From positions 1-32,235 of IMG/VR virus record IMGVR_UViG_3300020433_000025: DNA of 32,235 nucleotides. One strand, 5' to 3'. Below are positions 16,692 through 28,700 of this stretch, piece by piece. The notes under the pieces are model-generated. The model was not told the DNA's origin. It saw only the letters and a program-made list of their open reading frames with translations, and made no database searches. A program made the translations under genes and the position numbers. Each line of letters begins with the position of its first letter. Position 1 is the stretch's first letter. This DNA comes from a virus.

Positions 16692-16699
16692 TATTTATA
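16692..16699 (-). promoter_or_regulatory. Late promoter TATAAATA upstream of gp8
   Basis: Exact T4 late consensus in the 45-base gap between the giant gp7 gene and gp8, 31 bases before the gp8 ATG. It would supply a fresh late transcript for gp8 and the giant gene behind it, after the 13-kb gp7 gene. Confidence 0.7.
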
Positions 16700-16706
16700 C
16701 TCGAAA

Positions 16707-19700
16707 TTAATAAACCGATTTTAGTTGACGTGTTCTACGAATATGAGCAGAAGTCTCAATACCTAAAACACCATTTTGATTATAAAATTCAAATTCATTT
16801 CCACTTCTAATTCCTGGTATTGAAATAGTTCCCCAACTATAATTACCAATAACACCAACTGTTGTTCCAATTCCAGCATTTGTATTGATTCCAGATAATG
16901 CTGTGTTTATATTACAAGTAATTCTTCTAATAGTTGAACCAGCACCTACATCTACGTAATGACCGACCTGATATACGTTATCAGCAAAAGAATTTCCAAC
17001 AGAAACAATTTTACTAGTATGAGTTCCAATTGATACTATACCATCACCAAAGGTTGTTCCCTTAATTACAATATATTGACCAGTAACAATTCCAGATCTA
17101 GTAGAAGGTGCACCTGGTAATTGTTGAGTTGTGTGTAAATCAAAAATCAATGCAGGAGAATCTTCAGTAGTTATTCCAGAATTGCTTCCCTTATCTGTGG
17201 TTCCAATTCCAATAATTGTACCTCTATCACCATTGTAAGCAATGTTTGAAAATGATTCCTCTATTGATTTTGGTAATTCAATACTAACTAAAGGAGTAAA
17301 CGTATAACCTACACCAGGACTTGTAATAGTAATTCCTGTAACAGTTCCATCGGAGTCTATAGTAGCAGTTGCTGTTGCTCTGTTACTTGTTTTATCAAAA
17401 TATTTTTCAGTTCCAACGCCAGATACTTGATATGAGAACAATTCAGTTGGTGGTTCAATAGAAACTTTTGGAGCAGTTGTGTATCCAAAACCAGCATTTG
17501 TCACAGTAATTTGAGTAACTTCTTTATTTGTTGCGTTTATGGTAGCTGTTGCTTCAGCAACTTTTGATCCATCTTGACTAATTATTTTGATTGAGCTATT
17601 AGTTCCAGGTAAATCATCAATACCACCAAATGATATTACATCCTGAACACTAAAGGCAGTATCATTAGCACCAACTGGTGCAATAATATTGGTTGCTGGA
17701 TATAATTGTCCAGTATTTAAATTCCTATCTTTTGGTATTTTCTCTCCATCGATAATTCTATCAGCAGTTTGTTTCTTCCATCTTACTGGTCTTTCATAAT
17801 CTGCATCATCTGATATTCCAGGTCCTGTATAAGTTTGGGTATCAACAACAGTTGCAGAAGTTATTTCGTATATAACTCTCGGATCTTGAACTGGATATTG
17901 GAAGAAGTCTAGTTGACCTTCATCAAGGTCTGGAGTTGATGGATCATTAACACGTTTTCCTTCAACAAATTTATCTAATGTTAATGTATCACCTGGTTTA
18001 ATTGTTTCATCAACCTCAATTACTTCTACATCTGTTTCAGACCCTTTATAGAAATATAATTTAAAATTACTTCCTGCTTTTGGTGCTTCTGTAAATTTAA
18101 ATCTAGTTCCTCCTTCAAATTCATAATCAATTCCTGGTTTCTGCAAAATATCATTTACAAAAACTAAAAGATTATTTTGTAGAATAATACCAGAACCTTC
18201 TTTGGCAACAATACTGAAATACTCTTTTTCTTCTTTTGTTCTAGTAAGTAAAAATGTTCTCTTAAATCCATTAAAGAACTGACTAAAATCATCTATTTCA
18301 ATCAACTCACCAAAAGTAAATCCAGAGAATTTATCTTGATATCTACTCTTAACTGTAATATTAAACGCACTCGTTCCTATTCCAACTTGAACTGGTAAAC
18401 CATGAAGGGATAGATTATCTCCTATTTCATATCCAGTTCCACGATCAGCAATATTAAAATCAATTATACTTCCACCAGTTCCAACAACAACATCCATTTT
18501 TGCACCAGAACCACTTCCTCCAATTAAAGGCATATCTTTATATGGAGTAGGTTCATCTATTATGATGAATGGATTATCCTTTGTTGCAGTATAACCAGTT
18601 CCTGGATTGACAACGTTAATTGCTGTTATTGTACCTGCTGCACTTACCACTGAAGTAAACGCAGCACCAACTCCAGCACCAGCACCTACATTCACTATAA
18701 TTGTATTTGTTGTTGCACTTTCAATATTAAGATTAGCATTGTACGCTGGATCAGTTGTTCTTGGATATGATTTTTCTTTTTTGTATCCATCTCTTGAGCA
18801 TGTAAAGAATAAAGAATTAGTTACAATTTGAATGGTATTACTTGTTGTCAAACCGTGATTTGGAATTACTAATAATAACTTTCCAGTAAATGAATCATAT
18901 TCAGCAAATGTAGGTGTTTTATCGGAACCACTATTTGGACTTATTGAATTAGGTAATGCTTCAATAAATTTATGAGTATAATTTGCATAGGATACACCAA
19001 TTGAAACTCTTGGTGAACTTATGTATCCTTGACCATGAGTTGATATTGATACTGATGCGATTGTTCCACCAGCACCAATATTAGCATAAGCAAGAGCACG
19101 AGTTGGAACTTGATATCCAGATCCAACGCCAACTAAAAATTCATTAATTCTTCCACCCCTCGGAATATCAGTTGTATCACTAGCAATATCTGGATTTGCA
19201 AGGAATTGTATTGTTGTACCACCTCCAACAGGAGCTTGAAGTCTATAGTCAGATGCTCTTATTGATCCAACATCACCAAGAAATGGTTTTTGGAATATGT
19301 TATTAACTAGTATTGCTCCACCATAAGTATCGATTCCAACGGGAAGAAGTGAACCATTTTCTCTTATAGTAAATAATTTAGTTGTTCCATCAAAATCATC
19401 AGATATATCATCAATAATTCTATTCATACTTGCAACTCGACCTTCAGCAATGTCATTCTTTCTAAAGAAAACTCTTCCACTAAAAGAAGATCTAGTAGTT
19501 AAAGATCCAATTCCAGCTGGTCCATATGGTGCATCAGAAAAGTAAATATTTCCTTTTGATATTCTATAATCACCATATAATTCAGTGACACCATTACCCA
19601 CTGTATGTGCTGCAGCAACAGTTCCCATATATCCACGAGTAACATTAACAGAATTAGTAAATCCAATTCCAACTAAACCAGTATATAATAATTCATCATT

Positions 19701-22700
19701 AATTTTTAAAAGAGAATTTCCTGATACTTTAGATATATCATTTAAGAAAATTTGAGTAGATCCAATACCAACACTAGTTGACAACCCAAGAACCGTTAAT
19801 TTTTTACCAAGAGGACTTTGTATTACATTATCGACTGTAATTAAAGATCTTATACTTGCTTCTCTTGAATTTACAGATAAAGTATGTTGAGTTCCAATTC
19901 CAGTAACACTATAAAATGTAACAGCTGATCCAACAGCAGTTTCTGAAGATTTAATTACTAATGAAAAAATATTATTATTTTTAACATTAGCAAAAACTTT
20001 TGATGGTAATATACTTGTTTCAGCAATTCCAGGTGCTGTTGTTGTAACAATTCCAATACTTCCAGTATCTGGAGTATATTCCAATTCTTCACCGTCAATA
20101 AAACCATGATCTAAAAGCAGGATATCACTTTGACCAACACTCAAATCTGTGGGATTGAATACTTGATGTAATAAATTTTTACCGTTTGATTTGATAGCAA
20201 AAGTTGTTAATCCAACTAATTGTCCAGTTACTGTGCTAAATCCAGTAAACTGGTTGCTTATATCATCTATCATTAGAACTTTATTTGTTCTAGCTTCAAT
20301 GTAATCAGTTAATTTTTTGTTTTTGAAATTAACTTCTCTAGCTATTTCAGTTCCTAAAGTTTCCTCTTCGGATACAAAATCATAATCAAATTGTTCATGA
20401 ACAGATGCAAAACTATCAATTTCAACTTTAAAGAGAATATCTGTTTTTGGTTTTGTGGAAATCCCAACATAAGTATCTGATACAATTTCATAATCTGAAA
20501 AATTCTTATATCCAGCTATGTGCCCTAAACTATTGACTGGTTCTTTCCATGTATCTAAATCTACTTCACTCCTTAATGCATATGAAAATTTTTGATAGTA
20601 ATCATTATCATGCAATCTTTCATAGTTGAAATTAGGTTTATTTTTATCACTTTTCCAAAAACCTAAAGATTCTGCAAAAACGTCTACATCTAGATTAAAA
20701 TCATACACATTAAAGTCACTAATTTTTGCTTTTTGACTATTAACAGAACCTATTATTTCATCTCCTTTACTAATATCTCCTACCACATTAGTAACTTTTA
20801 AAGTTTTAGATTTAGGATTCCAACCATTTTCGGATACAACTGCACTTGCATTTCCATTACCGATAGTTATTACTTCACCATCTACATATGTAACATTTAT
20901 AAATTCTGGATCAAAACTTGCCAAATTACTTGCTTTTATAACTCTTCCAAATAGATACCTACCATCAAAATTTCCAGCTTCAGTAGCAGTTGTCAATCCA
21001 GATATGGAATATGTAACACTAGGGTTTGCAGATGCACTTCCATCACTCACAGCTATAACTTTAAAAAACTGATAATCATAATCACTTGAATTGTAACCAG
21101 CTAAAGTTGTTGTTCCTGCTCCTATACCTTCTTCAATAAGTTTTATCTGTACATTTTCTACAAAAATTTCATCTCCAACCGAAAATGGATTTCCACCTGT
21201 AAATCCACCTAATGGTGCTTTCAAATCTAATGTTAAATTTTTATTGGAAGAAGTTGCAGATATTACACCAACTCCATTTGAGTTAAAAGTTGGTACAATT
21301 TTCAAAGTCTCTTCTAAACCACTATCATTTGATATAATATCAACTAAAGATACAGAATTTCCATCAATAGTTGTTTTTGTGGTTATATTATCATTACCCA
21401 CACCGATTACTTTTGGTGGTGTTGTGTAATTTATTCCACCAGTAGAAATTCCTATAGATTTCAGCGTTAATGTATTTTTTAAATCTAAAACAGCGTAGGT
21501 ATCTGCTTTTGGTTTCAAAGACTTATTAATTGGAAATTCCCACCCTTGAAAAATAACTTCTGTGTCTTCTATTTTTGCAATATTATCTGACAATATTGAA
21601 ATTACACCATTAACTCCAGTTGTAGTTCCAATTGATATAACCGATGGTATTTCATTTGTATTTTTTCCAAAATTTATAATATCAATTTTACTAATTGATC
21701 CTTCTTCATTTCTAGAATTTGTAGAATAAGTAGCAGTGCTAAATCCAGAAGTTTCATAAGAACTATAAGATGTTGTTTCCGCACTTCCTACTGTAGAATT
21801 GAATGTTATAGTTGTGCTTCCGACTCCAGAAACTGTTTGAAGTTTATTAAATTTGGATTGAACAATATTAATTAATGAATTATCTTTAATATCGGTGTTT
21901 ATAAAATTATCTAATATCAAATTGCTTTCTACTTTATAATAAAGTTTTTCTAATTGTGTGTCTTCCGTCTTAATGTTAATTAAAGAACCAGATTCTCCAA
22001 TTTCTCCCACTTTTTCTATAAAATCCGAACCAATCTTATTTTTAAAATTATTAGAATTATAAAAATTAATATCTAACGTTTGTTCATTATCAATTTTAAA
22101 ATCAGATACATCAATTTCAAGTTTATTTCCTTTAGTTATTTCAATTTTAGGATTAACTTTTGATAAAGTATGATTGATAGTATCAATTCCTGAAGTTGTA
22201 ATACCTATCGATTCGTAATTTGAATTAGTTGCTTTTTTATATGTTTCTGCTAATTTTATAGTATCATCTGTTATTTTAATAGCATAATAAATTTTGTTAA
22301 TTTCTAATCCTCCAGCTGGAGTTAAACCTATTCCTACATCATAGACAACACCATCTCCAGTTTCAAGTCCATGATTATCAATTTTAATTGTTGACAATGT
22401 TGGCACTATACCAAGATCGGTAGTGGTTCCAGCACCTATTGTCAAAACTCGAAAATGTTTATTGAAATTAAATTTAACTTTTTCAGTTCTATTTGGAGAA
22501 ATATTCAAACGTATTGTATCGTTTGTGGAAATACTATGACTCGTTCCAAGTGTGACTAATCCATTTGTTCTTTTTGCATTACCAGTTAATATATTATTAT
22601 TAGTTTTAATTTTAACATTTTTCCCAAACAAATCATTAGTCTCAACGCTCTTATAATAAACGTAAGATGTCAAAAATCCTACTTTTTGTGTAGAAAGACC

Positions 22701-25700
22701 AATATAATTATTATTAATTTTGACGCAGTATAATGGGTTAAATGTTGATAAATTAAAATCAGGAGTTAAAGAGGCATTAGGTGATGCAATAATAGTTCCA
22801 CCAATGGAAACCAAAGATACTTTATCTCCATTTTTAAAATTATGATCTGGAATATAAATTGCCCTTGGTGGAATTGATTTAGTAATATTGCTACTTCCTG
22901 CAGTTCCAACTATCACACTAGTATATGATGCACCGATTCCAATAGAATTAGTAACATCAATATAAGCTATTTTTTCCTCATCTATATTTGTGTCTTTTAT
23001 TTTTTTACCAGGAACTTTAAAGGTAAAAGATTTTTCTAGTCTTGTGACTGTGCTGTCAACAGAATGTGCACTTCCTGTTGAATTGTCATGCACCCTTGAA
23101 ACTGCATATTGATTATTAAATTTATCCAATCCAAGTATTAGTAATTTTTCATTATTAATTTGAATAACATCATTTACCTTAAATTTACCACTACTTGCAG
23201 GAGCATCTAAACTAATAAATGTAGACAATCCTGTACCACCACTTCCATCTGTATTAGCAATTGCAACAGATACAAATGATGTTGTGCTGTCAATCCCTAT
23301 TTTTTGAATACCTTGGATACCGTAGTAAAGAGATGATGTTATTCCTGAAATATCAACAAAATCATTATTAGAAAAATTATGTAATGTGTCGCTAGAGGCA
23401 GTTATAATATTATCTTTAACACTAAAATTTAAATTATTAACAGTTAACTCAACTGATTCAACTTTTATTATTTCCTTTCCAGATATCTCCCCAACAAAAG
23501 CATCTACAGAACTATCATTCAAGTTAATTGAATCTCCAACTTTGTAATTTTGACCTGATTCAAAAGTTGTAATATCATTTATTTTTCCTGGTAAACAAGA
23601 AGTAACTTTAAATTGATGATTTGTCGTTAAAGGTTCAAGTAAAGGAGAATATTCTCTAAATTGTTCGTCTAATCCTAATGGTAATACATTTCTCTTATAA
23701 TCACCAGAATTTATAATTTCATTAGTTTGTTGGAAATTTATATCATAATTAACAGAATCAGTTTTGTTTTTGTGCATTAATGTGGTGTATGGAAACTGAT
23801 ATTCAGAATTATTAGAAACTTTTGTTACAAAGTAAGCATATGTTCCATTTGGGTAATCAGGAGTTATTCCAAATCTACCATTAAATCTATCTAAATGAGT
23901 ATTATCAATAGGTTGGTACTGATAATCTTCACTAAAATAACCATCTTCCATTTCTGAAGATTGGGGTCTTAATGATGGATCTGTAATTACATTTAATCTA
24001 TAACCTGATTTTATTTTACTAATTTCATTAGCACCACTGATAGGATTTTTATAACCATATGGACCATATATTGGATTTCCATCATAAGCCCAACCAAGTA
24101 TGGGTGAATGAGTTAAAGCATCACCGCTTTGTTCATTGTTATCTGTTGTTATGTTATCGTTTAAAGTTTTTCTATAATCTATTCCTGCGTAAAATGTAAC
24201 TATTTTATTTTGTAATTTTACTCTAGAAGTAACTTGAGTAGTATCTTTGAAAGTAGTATCACCCAATATAGTTTTATATCTCTTTACTGCATTTAAATTC
24301 CATTTATGTACATTTGCTTTTAATCTACAGTCAACTCCTGTAGGGACTACATTTACAACTGTTTCTTTAGTATTATCTGGATAGTCTTTTCCACCATCAA
24401 TTACAGTAACGGATGTTATGTTTCCATTTGAAACATTTGCCCTTAATTTAGCATATTTTCCAGATGTAGTTCCAAGACCTACAACATTTAATGTTGGTGG
24501 GGATGTGTAACCAGAACCGCTAATACCAATTCCAACACTTAATATTTTTCCATTACTAATGTTTAAATTTAACTCTGCACCTTTTCCACTATCTAATTGT
24601 AATTCTGGTGAAATATTGTAATTAAAAATACTTTGTGTTCCAAATCCACCACCACCGTTTTGAATAAACACATTATCTAAAGATCCAAGAACCACTGGAT
24701 ACGCAATGGCATTATAGTAAGATGGGATTGTTAAACTACTATCTCCAGTGTTTACATTTCCCTTTATGTTAACAGTAATATCTTGATATTTAAAAGTATG
24801 TGTTCCTACACCAACACTACCCAAGTCCACATAAATTTTTTCATCATATTTTTTAGAATTAGTGTTTTCAATCAATTCAACTTTAAAATTACTTACGTTA
24901 ACTGTAATATTATTAGCATAAAATATAAATTCATCTTCATTTTCAGTAAGAGCAATAAATTCGCCAGTAAGGACTCCAGTTGGAGCAGTATTAGTACCTG
25001 TACCATCATCTTCCCAATGACTAAAAATAGTTTTTGTTGATTCTATTCCTTGAGATAAAACTCTATGATTAAAACCTCCTGGTGGATCTAATGCTGCATT
25101 CTTATCGACTGTTATTGATATTTTGTATTTTGAACCAACAATTAAGTTTCTTAATTGTATTCCAACAAAACCATTATCAGTATTGGCATCATCTACCATT
25201 TGCCATGAAGTAGCACCATCCGTATAAGTATGAGAAGTTAATCTTAAAGTTCTTGAAAATGAGCATCCTATTGCATGATTAATTTCTTCATTACCAATAT
25301 CAGCAAGTTTAAATTTATCATTGGAAATTTTATTGACTCTGTATTGAGTTATCGTATTTAATCCAACAATTCTATCTCCGAAACTATTACATTTATATTC
25401 TATAAAGTCTCCTTCACTAAATCCATGATTTTTTGCAAAAATATAATTATCATAAATGTTAATCCCAGTAAATCTTGTTAAATTATTTTTTGGATCAAGT
25501 GGTGGATAAATATTCTCCACATTTGTAGTTACAATTTCTCCATCAGTGCTTTCTTTAACATCGTAAGTAGAATCTACGAGTACTTTTCTGTTTTGATATT
25601 TTCCCCCTTCATCTGAAATACTTATTCTATCAATTATTTTTCTAATTTTTCTAGAAGTCAAAGTATGTAATCCACTACCGTATTGATATTCTATAGTATT

Positions 25701-28700
25701 GCCATTGCCATCTGTATAATTATCTGGAATTAAGTCAATAGTATTAATTCCAGCAATTGCATCACTTTTTCGAATAGTTAGAGAGAAAGAAAAATCACTA
25801 TTTTTTCGAATAAAGTAAGTAGCCCCAGAAGTTAACATAGTTGTGGTAAAACCAACTTGTGTAGACCCAATCCCAATTGGTGTTCCTGTTGTTGTATAAA
25901 CTACTTCTTCACCATTTTCAAATTTATGAGGTCTATCTGTATGAACAATAGCATCATCCTCTTTAATAACATAATAAGTATTATTAACATAGTCATTAAA
26001 AGAAAATGAGTGTATAGATCCTCTCATATATGCTTTTCCAACCACAGGATTTCCAGAAGATTTTATATTTCCACCTGTTACAGTAACTGAAGGTGTATCT
26101 TCATAATTAAATCCAGGATCAGTTACAACAATTTCCGAGATATTTCCAGAAAAATGACCATGAAGTTTTGCACCACTTCCATTCGCATCAATAGTTGATA
26201 TATTTGGTGGACTTACCACATCATAGTTTTTTCCTGGATTTGTTATTACAACATCATCAATTTGACCGTAACAGATATATTCTTTTAAAACGGGAGAATG
26301 TATTTCAACTCCATTTAATTGAACACCTACTGCACCATTTAATATATTTTCAGATTGTCTAATTTCAGGTGTTTTTAATATTCTTTTAAAACTATTTTGA
26401 TTTTTTAATGTATTTTGATATAATTCGAATGGAGTAAATTTAGAAGTAACTATTCCACTAGAAACACTATTAAAAGTGGTTTCAATTGTAGTAGTAGTTG
26501 CTATTCCTACCTCTCCACCTTCGACTAAAAATTCAATTTTTTGAACACCATAGTGATCATATCCAGGTCCACTATTTCCAAATTGTATTAATCTAAAAAA
26601 TGTATTTTCATTTCTTGCTTCAGAAGGAAGATCAATTTCAAAAGTTTTTAAAGATCCATCATTATAAAGCAAATCGTCTGGATTAGAACTTAATTCTGGA
26701 ATAATTGCACCAATGTCAATAAAAGGATCACCAGTTGGTGGAACTGTTAATTCAGCACTACCGATAACATACTGCAGTGTTAAATTTTCATTACCTGAAC
26801 CTGTTAGTCCATCTGGTTTTTCACCACCATTTTCATCGTTACCTACTTTTGCATATAATTTTACTTTATCAAATGCCATAGAATTTGTTTTCTTCAAAAC
26901 TGCACTTCTTGATCCATCAGCTGCATTAGCACCAGCAAAACTCAAATATGTCGTAGGATTACCATCACTGTCATTGATTATAAATCCACCAGTACTCCCA
27001 GACCCAGTTCCTGAATTTACTATGTACGCTCCAGTTGTACTAACACCATCATCATCTGGATATAGAATTACATTATTAGAATCATTTGCTTGAAGAGTTA
27101 AATTTGAAGCGGTTGTTATGTCAATGCTTGTTGTTATTCCTGTAGAAACACCAGATGATGATTGTGGAAGATTAAATGTTATAAAATTACTATTGTTTAA
27201 AGCATCTAAAGTAACTGCTAATTTCATTTTATCAGATCCTTGATCTGACACAAAATATCTTCTTTCTAGAATTTCATTCCCTTGATTATCGGTTAATCCA
27301 ATCCCAGAGGAAATAGATTCTGAATGTGGAATATTTTCTTGTAAAGTTGTTGTTATTCCAGATGGTCTAATTACTGTAGTTTTTATATCTTTGGTTACTA
27401 CAGTTTTAGTTACTGGACTTTGATTAAAAAATACTTCTTCACCATTTAAAAAACCATGATCTGTTTTGGTAATAAAAATTTGATTTGCATCATATGAATC
27501 TGATTTTATTGACCTTTTTGTTGTATCTAAATTATAAGATGGGAATCCTGTAAAACTTACGTAAGTATTTCCATCATCATCAACGTAAGTATTCTGTATG
27601 TTAGTTAATAGATTATCTGGTAATTCACCCTCACTAGAACCATTTTTAGTTAAACTAGGATCCACATAAGATAATTTCTTTTTAATTCTATGAATTCTTC
27701 TATTGTCTATTAGACCACCAGTTTCTCCATTTATTGTAATATTACCGTTTTCTGGATCTATATCTAATATTTCAGCATCTTCTTTAATAATTGAAAAAGC
27801 ACCGTATCCAGGATCATCTGCAACAGTTTTACCGAATCCAACAGTATTTCCTGATCCAACTCCTGCCCAGTCAAATCTAACAACATCTACTTTACAACCT
27901 TTATATAAAAAATTATTAGGATTTTTAGTTATAAAAGTATTTGTTTTCTTTGTCTCATCATCAAATTCAACACCTTGAATATCAAAAGTAGATGAATGAT
28001 TGTATAACCAAGTATCAAATTTAGGTCCTGATTTTTTTTCTCCTAGGTAATTTACTCTAATTTTTTCTCCAACAGAAGCATATTTTGAATTAACAACATT
28101 TTTTGATGGTTTGGATAATGTTCCAGTGATTCTCATGGTACAAACTTTTTCTGGATCACCATCTTCATATCCAAAAATCATAGTATCATCAATAATATCA
28201 CTGTTTTCTGCTAGTCCTTCACCTACAATACCAGTGCACTCAAAAAATTGATTTTCCGATTTCGATTGATACTCTGCAACTAAAAATTCATTACCATGTT
28301 TGTATATAAATGACCCACCAGAGGTGTTAGATCCAGAAAAACCAATTGTGGAATCAACATTGATTGTGACTGAATCCAATCCAGTGATGTTCCTTCCAGG
28401 TAATCTTTCGGTAACTTTTGTTTTTGCACCGATATTAAAAGAACCAAAATGTGCAGATTTATCAAATGATAGTTTATAATATTTCTTTGACCCTAAAAAT
28501 ACCTCTTGAATATTTGAAATAGTTCCATCTGCAGTTGGATCATCAAAAGTTCCCTGAAATATTTTGGTTGATATCAACTTAAATGGATCGCCTTCAATTA
28601 CATCCACTATCATATTATCAGTTACTACCCACTCAGAGTCTGAAGAACCAATTGTATTCTCAAAAGGTTTTTCTATAACTACACTTTTACCAAAAAGAAC

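Noticed and set aside
26713-27093. Plus-strand open frame of 126 codons
   Set aside because: It lies wholly inside the gp7 gene, antisense to it. Its Pro/Ser/Val-rich product is what antisense reading of Gly/Thr-rich codons gives, and it has no partner genes on that strand.
28280-28465. Minus-strand open frame of 61 codons in another frame inside gp7
   Set aside because: It is nested in the conserved gp7 core region without a ribosome site, and the product has no recognisable features.
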